DNA of 8,644 bases from Chitinophagaceae bacterium UBA2793 (GTDB lineage: Bacteria > Bacteroidota > Bacteroidia > Chitinophagales > Chitinophagaceae). The translations under genes were made by a program, and so were the position numbers. Shown here piece by piece: positions 1 to 6,297 of this stretch. Positions within the stretch are counted from its first letter, which is position 1; every line of letters starts with the position of its first letter. The notes under the pieces were generated by a model. The model made no database searches. It worked only from the letters and a program-made list of their open reading frames with translations, and was not told the DNA's origin. The DNA is taken from positions 6,449-15,092 of the forward strand of contig DEHT01000054.1 of NCBI GenBank assembly GCA_002352045.1, given 5' to 3'.

Positions 1-294
1 AAAATGCTGGATATGGATGGACGTTTTGAATTTAGTAAAATAGTGAATGTACATTTTAGCAGTGAGCATTTGGTTAGAATTTATCCGGTGCCAGCCAGTA
101 CAACTATTACACTTCAAGGGGCAAATCAATTTAAACAATTAGAAATTGTGGACATGCAAGGAAGGATATTGCTTCGTAAAAATATATCGCTGCAAAATGA
201 AACAATAAATATTTCTTCCTTAGCAAAAGGAATGTATTTAATAAAGCTGAGTAATGGTAAAAAAACAGTTTCAGAAAAATTTGTAAAAGAATAA
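1..294 (+). CDS. C-terminal fragment of a secreted protein with a T9SS type A sorting domain
   Basis: Reading frame 1 is open from the first base and stops at TAA 292-294, so the gene starts upstream of the window; the ATG at position 4 is probably internal. The visible part begins with a D-x-DGRFEFSKIV segment, the kind of strand often seen just before the sorting domain in Bacteroidota proteins. About 72 residues follow with the T9SS C-terminal domain pattern: YPVPAS (usually YPNP), a V-D-MQGR turn, ISSLAKGMYLIKLS, and a final KFVKE. In the known family this domain takes the protein across the outer membrane through the type IX system, after which it is removed or exchanged for an anchor by the PorU sortase. 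The N-terminal functional domains are not visible, so the activity (adhesin, hydrolase or other) cannot be told. The Asn-to-Val change in PNP is a small departure. Confidence 0.88.
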   Translation, partial: KMLDMDGRFEFSKIVNVHFSSEHLVRIYPVPASTTITLQGANQFKQLEIVDMQGRILLRKNISLQNETINISSLAKGMYLIKLSNGKKTVSEKFVKE

Positions 295-312
295 TTTATT
301 TATTCTGTTAAC

Positions 313-347
313 AAAAAAGCGCTTCGAAAAATCGGAGCGCTTTTTTT
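313..347 (+). terminator. Intrinsic terminator after the T9SS-domain gene
   Basis: The left arm 313-327 pairs with 332-346 around an AAAA loop (328-331), followed by a T-run. All fifteen pairs form on the plus-strand RNA if T324-G335 is counted as a G-U wobble. On the minus strand that position would be an A-C mismatch. The stem is flanked by A6 and T7, so it could also stop transcription arriving from the convergent phosphatase gene, but the wobble favours the plus strand. Confidence 0.85.
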
Positions 348-367
348 ATTTAAGGTATTTGGAAATA

Positions 368-2011
368 TTACCTGGTCAATTCCACCAATGCCTTTCCTAC
401 ATTAGCATTCGGCATTTGAATATCCAACAAAGCTGCTACAGTAGGCGCAATATCTGTCATATACACTTCCCTATTTGTTTCACCCGGTTTTATATTCCAA
501 CCAAACCAAAGCAAAGGAATATGAGCATCATAAGGATTCCATGCGCCGTGTGTGGTTCCTTTTTTATTTCCATCAAAATATTGTGGCTTTACGGTGAACT
601 GAATATCGCCGGAGCGTTTAGGGTTGTAGCCATTGCTCATCATTCTTTTTTGTGTTTCATTCATGGTAAAAGCGGCTAAATTCTCTAACTCTACTGCATG
701 AACCACATAAGGATATTGTTTTAGTTTTTTTACAATAAATGCTTTGATGGCTTCTACATTTTTCCCCGAGTTTTCCAATACGGCATCGTTCAAATAAAAT
801 TGATAGTTATAAGCATAGCGAATGGCATCTTTGATAGCATAAGCAGAATCAATAGCCGCATTAATTTCATCCTTCATTTTGCGGTCGTCAAAATGTCCAC
901 CCGGAATTTGATACTGCTCTAAAAAGCCGGGATTATGCGCCACGGCATGGTCGGCAGTTAAAAAAAATAAATAATTTCCTCTGCCAATACGCATATCCAA
1001 AAAATTTAAAAAATCGGCCAGGTCTCTATCGAGCCTTGCATAAGTATCTTCTATTTCCAAAGAATTGGGCCCAAAAGTATGGCCAATATAATCTGTAGAA
1101 GAAATACTCAAAGCTAAAAAATCGGTGTACTCGCCCTTACCCATTTGTTCGTTAATCAAGGCTGCTTTTGCCAAATCAAAACTCATAGAAGTACCATGCG
1201 GTGTGGTTCTAATGGCAGCATATTTTGTTTTTGTAAGTTTCGATAGCTTGTGAGGAAACGATGGACTTGTTTCACCAGAAATATTGTTTTCAAATTCGTT
1301 GTCATCGTTTTCTGCCTGGGTATAGGCCGATAAGGGCAATAGTAAATTCCAATCTTTGGCCATGTATTTTGCCACCGGGTCGGTAGCATTAAAATCGTTT
1401 ACCCATTTAGGCAGTTGGTCGTTTTTAAAATAATAAGTACTGCTAATCCATTTACCGGTTGCATCATCGTACCAATAAGCTGCATTGGCACTATGACCCG
1501 CAGGCAAAATAGCGCCACGGTCTTTTAAGGAAATGCCAATTACTTTACTTTTAAAATTATTGCTAAGTCTCAGCTCGTCGGTAACCGTAGTAGCCCATAA
1601 ATTTTTAGGGCTCATTTTACCGGCAGCATTCGTACTTCCTACACCTGTTACAGTAGAATCGGCGGTACAATACATTCTGTTATCAATCGTTTTTTCAAAC
1701 CAATCGTTGCCCACAATACCCATAGTAGAAGGAACGCCGCCTGTATAAACACAGGCATGTCCAACCGCAGTGTAAGTAGGTGTATAAGGAATTAAAGTAT
1801 TTTCAAAACTATAGCCTTGCGAAAGAATTCTTTTAAAGCCGCCCTGTCCATACATTTTGTCGAATCTATGCAAATAATCCCAGCGCATTTGGTCAATTAC
1901 AACCCCTATTACAAGCTTTGGTTTTTGAGTGGGTGGTATGGTTCTGGGTTGTGCAAAAACAGATATGGAGAAAAAAGTAATGAAAAAAAGGGCAAGCGTT
2001 TTATTAGTCAT
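368..2011 (-). CDS. pafA: PafA-like alkaline phosphatase (phosphodiesterase/NPP superfamily)
   Basis: This 547-residue exported phosphomonoesterase resembles the Elizabethkingia/Flavobacterium PafA enzyme along its whole length, judged from memory of that protein. Residues 1-20 form a signal peptide ending SVFA before Gln21, so the product is periplasmic or a surface protein. The metal and active-site residues are in place: D40 in VIDQMRWD, the predicted Thr nucleophile T81 in PTYTAVGH, N102 in GNDW, K163 and R165 in SLKDR, D307 and H311 in STDYIGH, D354-H355 in TADHA, and H488 in GTTHGAW. In the family these bind two zinc ions and hydrolyse phosphate monoesters to release inorganic phosphate. 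An in-frame stop lies ten codons upstream of the ATG, so the start is well fixed. The gene stands alone, convergent with the T9SS gene and divergent from the oxoamine synthase gene. No obvious phosphate-starvation operator was recognised. Confidence 0.93.
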   Translation of the reverse strand: MTNKTLALFFITFFSISVFAQPRTIPPTQKPKLVIGVVIDQMRWDYLHRFDKMYGQGGFKRILSQGYSFENTLIPYTPTYTAVGHACVYTGGVPSTMGIVGNDWFEKTIDNRMYCTADSTVTGVGSTNAAGKMSPKNLWATTVTDELRLSNNFKSKVIGISLKDRGAILPAGHSANAAYWYDDATGKWISSTYYFKNDQLPKWVNDFNATDPVAKYMAKDWNLLLPLSAYTQAENDDNEFENNISGETSPSFPHKLSKLTKTKYAAIRTTPHGTSMSFDLAKAALINEQMGKGEYTDFLALSISSTDYIGHTFGPNSLEIEDTYARLDRDLADFLNFLDMRIGRGNYLFFLTADHAVAHNPGFLEQYQIPGGHFDDRKMKDEINAAIDSAYAIKDAIRYAYNYQFYLNDAVLENSGKNVEAIKAFIVKKLKQYPYVVHAVELENLAAFTMNETQKRMMSNGYNPKRSGDIQFTVKPQYFDGNKKGTTHGAWNPYDAHIPLLWFGWNIKPGETNREVYMTDIAPTVAALLDIQMPNANVGKALVELTR

Positions 2012-2028
2012 ATTGAGGTAATTTTTTG

Positions 2029-2036
2029 CAAATATA
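2029..2036 (-). promoter_or_regulatory. -7 element for the pafA-like gene
   Basis: On the minus strand this reads TATATTTG, a full match to the Bacteroidota TAnnTTTG -7 consensus. It lies 17 bp upstream of the pafA ATG. No TTG is present at the expected -33 distance, so the call rests on the -7 element and its position. Confidence 0.5.
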
Positions 2037-2103
2037 CCTTATCCATTAGGATTCTTCCACTCTTAAATGCTACCCTACCGTTATGCTTTTGGCCTTAATC
2101 CCT

Positions 2104-2111
2104 TAATTTTG
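2104..2111 (+). promoter_or_regulatory. -7 element for the oxoamine synthase gene
   Basis: TAATTTTG matches TAnnTTTG and lies 52 bp before the ATG at 2164, giving a leader of roughly 45 nt. The nearest upstream TTTG (2088-2091) is too close for a normal -33 box. This element and the minus-strand one at 2029-2036 point away from each other inside the same 152-bp gap. Confidence 0.42.
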
Positions 2112-2163
2112 CTGCGATTTTTAAAGGCAAACGCCCATTTATAAATTAAACCAATAATACAAT

Positions 2164-3420
2164 ATGGATGTTTTTGAAAAACTAGTGAAAGATGGTGGCC
2201 CAATTGGCCAGCACATGGACAGAGCCCACGGTTATTTTGCTTTTCCAAAATTGGAAGGTGAGCTGGGGCCCCGAATGAAGTTTCGTGGAAAGGATATGAT
2301 TGTTTGGAGTTTGAACAACTACTTAGGATTGGTAAACCATCCGGAAGTAAGAAAAATTGATGCCGAAGCTGCCGCTATGTACGGCATGGGAAATCCCATG
2401 GGTGCCCGAATGATGAGTGGCAATACCGAAAAGCACGAAGCATTAGAAAAAGTTATCAGCAAATTTGTAAGCAGAGAAGATACCATGCTACTCAACTTTG
2501 GTTACCAGGGTATCATGAGCTGTATTGATGCATTGGTAAACAGGAGAGATGTAATTGTGTATGATGCAGAATCACATGCATGCATTGTTGATGGCGTTCG
2601 CCTGCACATGGGGCACCGCTATGCTTTTAAACACAACGATATTGAAGACTGCGAAAAACAACTACAACGTGCAACCGAAATGGCCGCTAAAAACGGTGGT
2701 GGCATTTTAGTAATTACCGAAGGTGTTTTTGGAATGGATGGAGAGCAGGGAATACTCAAAGAAATTGTTGCACTCAAACAAAAATTTGAGTTCCGCATTT
2801 TAATTGACGATGCTCATGGGTTTGGTTATATGGGCCCCACAGGTGGTGGTGCCGACCAGGCACAGGGATGCCAGGATGGAATTGATTTATACTTTTCCAC
2901 CTTTGTAAAAAGTATGGGAAGCATTGGCGCATTCATAAGCGGGCCCAAAAATGTTTTGAAATATTTGCGCTACAATGTGCGTTCGCAAATATTTGCAAAG
3001 AGCCTGCCATTATTAATAGTAGAAGGTATGCTCAAGCGCATGGAAATGACCATCAACATGCCTGAACTCAGAGAAAAACTTTGGGCTAATGTTGAACGCC
3101 TGCAAACAGGATTAAAAGAAAGAGGATTTGATATTGGAAATACCAACTCGCCGGTTACTCCTATTTATATGAAAGGCGATGTGCCAGAAGCCACTCAAAT
3201 GGTAATGGACTTGCGTGAAAATTATCATATTTTTTGCAGCATTGTAGTATATCCGGTAATACCTAAAGGTGATATTATCTACCGATTGATTCCTACCGCA
3301 TCACATGGCTTTGAAGACATTGACGAAACACTCAAAGCTTTTGAAGAAACAAAAAAGAAATTGGATGCCGGTTTGTACAAAGCCGCCGATATTCCCGATA
3401 TGGCCGAAGTCTCCAACTAA
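2164..3420 (+). CDS. Alpha-oxoamine synthase family PLP enzyme (serine palmitoyltransferase-like)
   Basis: This 418-residue fold-type I PLP enzyme belongs to the family of serine palmitoyltransferase, KBL and BioF, which condense an amino acid with an acyl thioester and release CO2. Key residues are visible: H138 in ESHACIVDG (stacks on PLP), D215 in DDAHGFG (contacts the PLP ring nitrogen), and the Schiff-base lysine K249 in FVKSMGS. Length is normal for the family. The version with LNNYLGL, GARMMSGNT and LVITEGVFGMDGE is common in Bacteroidota. It is often annotated as KBL, but related Bacteroidota proteins include serine palmitoyltransferase (sphingolipids) and the cysteate fatty acyltransferase of capnine-type sulfonolipids. 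No biotin or threonine-degradation gene is adjacent, which weakens BioF and KBL. An in-frame TAA at 2155-2157 fixes the ATG at 2164. The gene is monocistronic, with its own terminator. The family call is firm; the amino acid substrate is not. Confidence 0.88.
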   Translation: MDVFEKLVKDGGPIGQHMDRAHGYFAFPKLEGELGPRMKFRGKDMIVWSLNNYLGLVNHPEVRKIDAEAAAMYGMGNPMGARMMSGNTEKHEALEKVISKFVSREDTMLLNFGYQGIMSCIDALVNRRDVIVYDAESHACIVDGVRLHMGHRYAFKHNDIEDCEKQLQRATEMAAKNGGGILVITEGVFGMDGEQGILKEIVALKQKFEFRILIDDAHGFGYMGPTGGGADQAQGCQDGIDLYFSTFVKSMGSIGAFISGPKNVLKYLRYNVRSQIFAKSLPLLIVEGMLKRMEMTINMPELREKLWANVERLQTGLKERGFDIGNTNSPVTPIYMKGDVPEATQMVMDLRENYHIFCSIVVYPVIPKGDIIYRLIPTASHGFEDIDETLKAFEETKKKLDAGLYKAADIPDMAEVSN

Positions 3421-3425
3421 TTTAT

Positions 3426-3456
3426 AAAAGCTCCGTTGAAGAACGGGGCTTTTTTT
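3426..3456 (+). terminator. Intrinsic terminator after the oxoamine synthase gene
   Basis: The arm 3426-3437 pairs with 3442-3453 around a GAAG loop and runs into seven T (3450-3456). The pair T3432-G3447 is a wobble on the plus-strand RNA and would be an A-C mismatch on the other strand, so the hairpin is oriented for the upstream gene. It begins six bases after the stop codon. Confidence 0.88.
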
Positions 3457-3459
3457 GGG

Positions 3460-3569
3460 GGGTACTTCATTGTATGTAATTGTTTTGTCATTATAACTAT
3501 CGCCATAATATTAAATCAAAAGTATTGGGTACTTTTATTATTCAAAAGCTGGTTGCCGATTAACTATCG
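3460..3569. repeat. Duplicated short motifs at 67-bp spacing upstream of the DUF6370 gene
   Basis: GGGTACTT occurs at 3460-3467 and 3527-3534. TAACTATCG occurs at 3494-3502 and 3561-3569. Both pairs are exactly 67 bp apart. Just upstream of the second motif both copies carry a related TTG(T/C)C segment (3485-3489 and 3553-3557). The sequence between the motifs has diverged, so this is either an old tandem duplication of the leader or two binding sites kept under selection. Confidence 0.45.
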
Positions 3570-3570
3570 G
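3556..3570. promoter_or_regulatory. Inverted repeat CCGAT-N5-ATCGG, candidate operator
   Basis: The arms CCGAT (3556-3560) and ATCGG (3566-3570) are perfect inverted copies around TAACT. They lie about 60 bp upstream of the DUF6370 start and just upstream of its candidate promoter. This arrangement suits a dimeric regulator. It is GC-richer than its surroundings. No regulator was identified and the arms are only 5 bp, so this is a weak call. Confidence 0.3.
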
Positions 3571-3581
3571 GCTAAACAAAA

Positions 3582-3609
3582 TTTGTAACGGCGCTAAATA
3601 GTAACTTTA
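3582..3609 (+). promoter_or_regulatory. Possible promoter for the DUF6370-hydrolase unit
   Basis: TTTG at 3582-3585 is followed 16 bp later by TAACTTTA (3602-3609), which matches TAnnTTTG at seven of eight positions. The spacing is slightly short for a Bacteroidota -33/-7 pair. The predicted leader is only about 15 nt and very A-rich, as is usual for strong Bacteroidota starts. Confidence 0.33.
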
Positions 3610-3628
3610 AAAAATAAAATATAACAAA

Positions 3629-3958
3629 ATGAAAAAAATACTCTTCTTAGCAACATTCTTAATAGCCGGCACTATCGGTTATGCACAAACTAAAGACAAT
3701 TCCAAAATTGTAGAAGCAAGTTGCGGACAATGCAACTTTGGATTAAAGGACAAAAAAGGCTGCGACCTTGCTGTAAGAATTGAAGGCAAAGCCTATTTTG
3801 TTACCGGCACCAGTATTGACAAACACGGCGATGCTCATGCTAAAGATGGCTTTTGCAATGTAGTTCGTAAAGCAAAAGTAACCGGAGATGTAGTTGATAA
3901 TAATTTTGTAGCAACCAGTTTTGTATTGTTGCCTGTTGAGAAAAACAAGCAAAAATAA
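3629..3958 (+). CDS. Exported cysteine-rich DUF6370 family protein
   Basis: This is a 109-residue protein of unknown function that I recognise as DUF6370-like. Residues 1-19 form a signal peptide (MKKILFLATFLIAG..GYA), so the mature form of about 90 residues should be periplasmic. It carries C32-x2-C35 (SCGQC), C45 (GCDLAVRI) and C76 (GFCNVVRKA), plus a histidine/aspartate cluster D64, H66, D68, H70 in DKHGDAHAKDG. Four cysteines with nearby His and Asp suggest two disulfides or a metal site; this is inference. An in-frame TAA at 3608-3610 rules out a longer form. The stop codon is separated by two bases from the next ATG, so it is probably co-transcribed with the hydrolase gene. Regulation may involve the repeats just upstream. 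Confidence 0.85.
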   Translation: MKKILFLATFLIAGTIGYAQTKDNSKIVEASCGQCNFGLKDKKGCDLAVRIEGKAYFVTGTSIDKHGDAHAKDGFCNVVRKAKVTGDVVDNNFVATSFVLLPVEKNKQK

Positions 3959-3960
3959 TA

Positions 3961-4881
3961 ATGCTGGAAAACGAAATTGAAATCATTTGTAGCGATGGAC
4001 ATGTAATGAAAATATATAGCTGGTTGCCCAATACGCAACCAGTTTGCATTTTACATATAGCACATGGCTTGGCCGAACATGCCCAACGATACAAAAGCAT
4101 TGCGGCATTTTTTGCAGAACATGGTATGGCGGTATTTGTACACAACCAAAGAGCACATGGCAAATCCGTAACTCCCATTGATTTGTTGGGAATTACCGAG
4201 CCCAATTGGTTTTACCAACAAATCAACGATATTAATCTTTGCATTTCGCATCATCGTCAACATTTTCCTGATACCCCTATTTTTTTATTAGGCCATAGCA
4301 TGGGTTCCTTTTTAGCTCAGCGTTATTTTCAAATGCATGGCAACTGTATTAATGGATTAATGCTGTCTGCAACTAACGGTAAAGAAGACCCATTGATGGG
4401 TTTTGGAATTTTTATTGCCAATCTTCAGCGAAAATTATTTGGAGAAAAATACAGGAGTAAATTGATAGATTATTTATCGTTTGTGCAATACAATAAAAAA
4501 TTTAAACCCAACCGAACCAAGGCCGATTGGCTAAGCCGTGATGAAGCCCAGGTTGATGAATATGTAGCTGATGAATATTGCGGTTTTGTATCATCAGCAT
4601 CTTTTTATTATTATTTTTTTAAAGGGATTAAAGATGCTTTTAGGAAAGAAAATATTTCCGGCATACCTAAAACTATTCCTGTGTATGCCTTTTCCGGCGA
4701 CAAGGACCCGGTAGGCATGGAAGGAAAGGGTTTTATGGAACTTATAAAAAAATGGAAAGCCGCAGGCGTAAACGATTTCAGCTATCACTTATACAAAGAT
4801 GGCCGTCATGAAATGATGAATGAAATAAACAGAGACGAAGTGTTGGAAAATTTGCTCGGTTTTATAAAGGCACATTTATAA
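3961..4881 (+). CDS. Alpha/beta hydrolase, monoacylglycerol lipase/lysophospholipase-like
   Basis: This 306-residue protein fits the Hydrolase_4 (serine aminopeptidase S33, PldB-like) family. The order of motifs is right: HG at 35-36 in HIAHGLAEHAQRY (oxyanion region), the nucleophile S113 in GHSMGS, the acid D249 in SGDKDPVG, and H283 in DGRHEMMNE. The stretch between about 140 and 230 would form the lid or cap over the active site. There is no signal peptide, so the enzyme is cytoplasmic or loosely membrane-associated. Family members cleave monoacylglycerols, lysophospholipids or other esters; the substrate cannot be read from the sequence. It starts two bases after the DUF6370 stop and is very likely translated from the same transcript. 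No hairpin terminator is visible in the 37 bases before the convergent thioredoxin-like gene. Confidence 0.88.
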   Translation: MLENEIEIICSDGHVMKIYSWLPNTQPVCILHIAHGLAEHAQRYKSIAAFFAEHGMAVFVHNQRAHGKSVTPIDLLGITEPNWFYQQINDINLCISHHRQHFPDTPIFLLGHSMGSFLAQRYFQMHGNCINGLMLSATNGKEDPLMGFGIFIANLQRKLFGEKYRSKLIDYLSFVQYNKKFKPNRTKADWLSRDEAQVDEYVADEYCGFVSSASFYYYFFKGIKDAFRKENISGIPKTIPVYAFSGDKDPVGMEGKGFMELIKKWKAAGVNDFSYHLYKDGRHEMMNEINRDEVLENLLGFIKAHL

Positions 4882-4918
4882 ACAACCCAAACAAAATTCA
4901 AATTACTTCTTTGAAAGT

Positions 4919-5443
4919 TTAAAAGCTTGCTTTCATCTTTTGATTAAACGCTACAAAAGTTTCGCCCTCTTTTTTCTCAACAAAATAGCGCAAGGGTGCC
5001 TCCATTTCTTTCGGCTTCATATAGCCGGATAAAGGTGCAGGACTTGCATCTATTTTTTCCAAAAAAATGGTATTGGGATAACTTCTATCACCCCTACTCA
5101 GCAAAAGAGCCAGCTCATTTGTTTTAAGGGCACTATTGAATCCGTATTTAATTTTATTAAACCAAACGCTGTCGGTTGATTCGGCATTGTACTTTACAGC
5201 ATAGTAATGCTCATTGATGTAAGCGGCTACTTTTGCATTGCCATAAGTATTTTTATCCATCACTTTGCACCATCCGCACCAATCAGTATATAAATCAATA
5301 ATAATGGGCTTTGGATTTTGGGCATAGCTTTTTTCCATTTCAGCAAAACTTATCCAATTCACTTTTTCTTTAGGTACCCTGCTAAAAGAAAATGAAATGA
5401 GTAGCGCAAAAGAAATTAATAAATAAACAAATGGCCTTTTCAT
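4919..5443 (-). CDS. Exported thioredoxin-fold protein with a WCGWCK motif
   Basis: This 174-residue protein has a positively charged N-terminus and a hydrophobic helix at about 5-20 (MKRPFVYLLISFALLISFSFS). It acts as a signal peptide or an anchor, with the rest in the periplasm. The thioredoxin domain starts near residue 30 and contains IIIDLYTDWCGWCK with the redox cysteines C56 and C59. An expected cis-proline is at P123 in RSYPNTIFL. The longer insertion between the active site and the cis-proline resembles Thioredoxin_7 or DsbD-gamma-like domains rather than classic cytoplasmic thioredoxin. It probably reduces or rearranges disulfides of envelope proteins; the partner is unknown. It is transcribed divergently from ubiX with 46 bp between the starts, and convergently with the hydrolase gene. 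Confidence 0.85.
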   Translation of the reverse strand: MKRPFVYLLISFALLISFSFSRVPKEKVNWISFAEMEKSYAQNPKPIIIDLYTDWCGWCKVMDKNTYGNAKVAAYINEHYYAVKYNAESTDSVWFNKIKYGFNSALKTNELALLLSRGDRSYPNTIFLEKIDASPAPLSGYMKPKEMEAPLRYFVEKKEGETFVAFNQKMKASF

Positions 5444-5455
5444 ACTATTAATAGT
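5444..5455. promoter_or_regulatory. Perfect 12-bp palindrome touching the thioredoxin-like start codon
   Basis: ACTATTAATAGT is a perfect palindrome directly upstream of the minus-strand ATG, inside the 46-bp gap shared with ubiX. Its position would suit an operator or a site affecting translation start. It is entirely AT-rich apart from its outer bases, so chance occurrence is plausible. Confidence 0.25.
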
Positions 5456-5489
5456 TTAATAACTTCGGGTAGCAATAAACGGAAAATTA

Positions 5490-6053
5490 ATGCAAAAAAT
5501 TGTGGTAGCCGTCACCGGCGCAAGTGGGTCTATTTACGCCAGGCAATTATTAACAAAGTTGTTACAAGCAAAAGAGCAAATGGAAGAACTTTCATTGGTA
5601 ATGTCGGATAACGCTCAAAAGGTGTGGCAAACCGAACTGGGAAGCGATAGCTACAAGAACCTTCCCATTAAAATTTTTGACAAAAAAGATTTTATGGCAC
5701 CCTTTGCCTCCGGCTCGGCACAATACAGTACCATGATAATTATTCCATGCAGTATGGGCACATTGGGACGCATTGCTCATGGCATTTCGGACGATTTAAT
5801 AACCAGAACCGCAGATGTAATGCTCAAGGAAAGAAGAAAATTAATTTGCGTGGCAAGAGAAACGCCTTATAACTTAATTCAAATAAAAAATATGGAGTTG
5901 CTTACACATGCCGGTGGTATTATTTGCCCGGCAACGCCATCGTTTTACAGCAGGCCACAAACCGTTGAAGAAGTAGTAGCCACAGTGGTTGACAGAGTGA
6001 TTGATTTGGCAGGAATAAAACAAAACAGTTTTAGATGGGGAAACGCTCAATAA
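5490..6053 (+). CDS. ubiX: UbiX-type flavin prenyltransferase
   Basis: This 187-residue protein matches UbiX along its length. Family members attach a dimethylallyl group to reduced FMN to make prenylated FMN, the cofactor of UbiD-type decarboxylases, in the cytoplasm. Visible motifs are VTGASGS (8-14, FMN phosphate region), APFASGS (70-76), PCSMGTLGRIAHG (86-98), SDDLITRTADVMLKERR (100-116), RETP (123-126) and CPATPSFYSRPQT (146 onward). No ubiD gene lies in the window. In Bacteroidota the cofactor could serve a UbiD-like step in menaquinone synthesis or another decarboxylase; this is inference. A small membrane-protein gene follows after 28 bp and may be co-transcribed. The ATG is at the first codon of the conserved beta strand, and no longer start is needed. 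Confidence 0.93.
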   Translation: MQKIVVAVTGASGSIYARQLLTKLLQAKEQMEELSLVMSDNAQKVWQTELGSDSYKNLPIKIFDKKDFMAPFASGSAQYSTMIIIPCSMGTLGRIAHGISDDLITRTADVMLKERRKLICVARETPYNLIQIKNMELLTHAGGIICPATPSFYSRPQTVEEVVATVVDRVIDLAGIKQNSFRWGNAQ

Positions 6054-6069
6054 CTTTTTTTAAAAGTTA
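6051..6069. repeat. AT-rich inverted repeat overlapping the ubiX stop codon
   Basis: TAACTTTT (6051-6058) and AAAAGTTA (6062-6069) are perfect inverted copies around TTT. The repeat starts at the ubiX TAA. A hairpin with this composition would be weak and has no T-run after it, so it is not a standard terminator. It sits just upstream of the next small gene and could tune its expression. Confidence 0.35.
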
Positions 6070-6081
6070 ATTAAAAATGTA

Positions 6082-6285
6082 ATGATGGAATATTTACCAC
6101 TAATACTTATAGCATTGGGCATTTTGCTAATTATAATTTCTACCGTTTTTATGCTTCAGAATAAACAATTAAAAAACCATCGAAAAGCATTTTGGTTTTT
6201 CATTTTTCTTTCGCTTCCGGTATTAGGTTGGTTTCTTTATCAATCTTCGGCAGATTATAAAAAAATGTACAGGCGATTGCACTAA
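6082..6285 (+). CDS. Small two-helix membrane protein of unknown function
   Basis: This 67-residue protein has two strongly hydrophobic segments, about 4-25 (YLPLILIALGILLIIISTVF) and 37-53 (AFWFFIFLSLPVLGWFLY). They are joined by a short basic stretch (NKQLKNHRK), and the tail YKKMYRRLH is basic. By the positive-inside rule the loop or the tail should face the cytoplasm, but the sequence does not settle the topology. The second segment loosely recalls the W..P.LG...Y pattern of PLDc_N-type short membrane domains; I would not name it on that basis. Two ATGs occur in tandem (6082 and 6085). It follows ubiX by 28 bp on the same strand. Hydrophobicity and codon phase support a real gene, but there is no recognisable family. 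Confidence 0.65.
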   Translation: MMEYLPLILIALGILLIIISTVFMLQNKQLKNHRKAFWFFIFLSLPVLGWFLYQSSADYKKMYRRLH

Positions 6286-6297
6286 TTTTTTAAAACT

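Noticed and set aside
359..679. Plus-strand open frame of 106 codons
   Set aside because: It lies antisense inside the PafA-like gene, whose catalytic residues are intact. The translation is rich in Cys, His and Ile without domain pattern.
1183..2098. Several open frames on both strands within and beside the phosphatase gene (1183-1389, 1533-1748, 1817-2098)
   Set aside because: All are shadows of the phosphatase frame; none has a recognisable motif or its own leader.
3743..4263. Minus-strand open frames opposite the DUF6370 and hydrolase genes
   Set aside because: They mirror well-supported plus-strand genes with signal peptide and catalytic motifs, and their translations look random.
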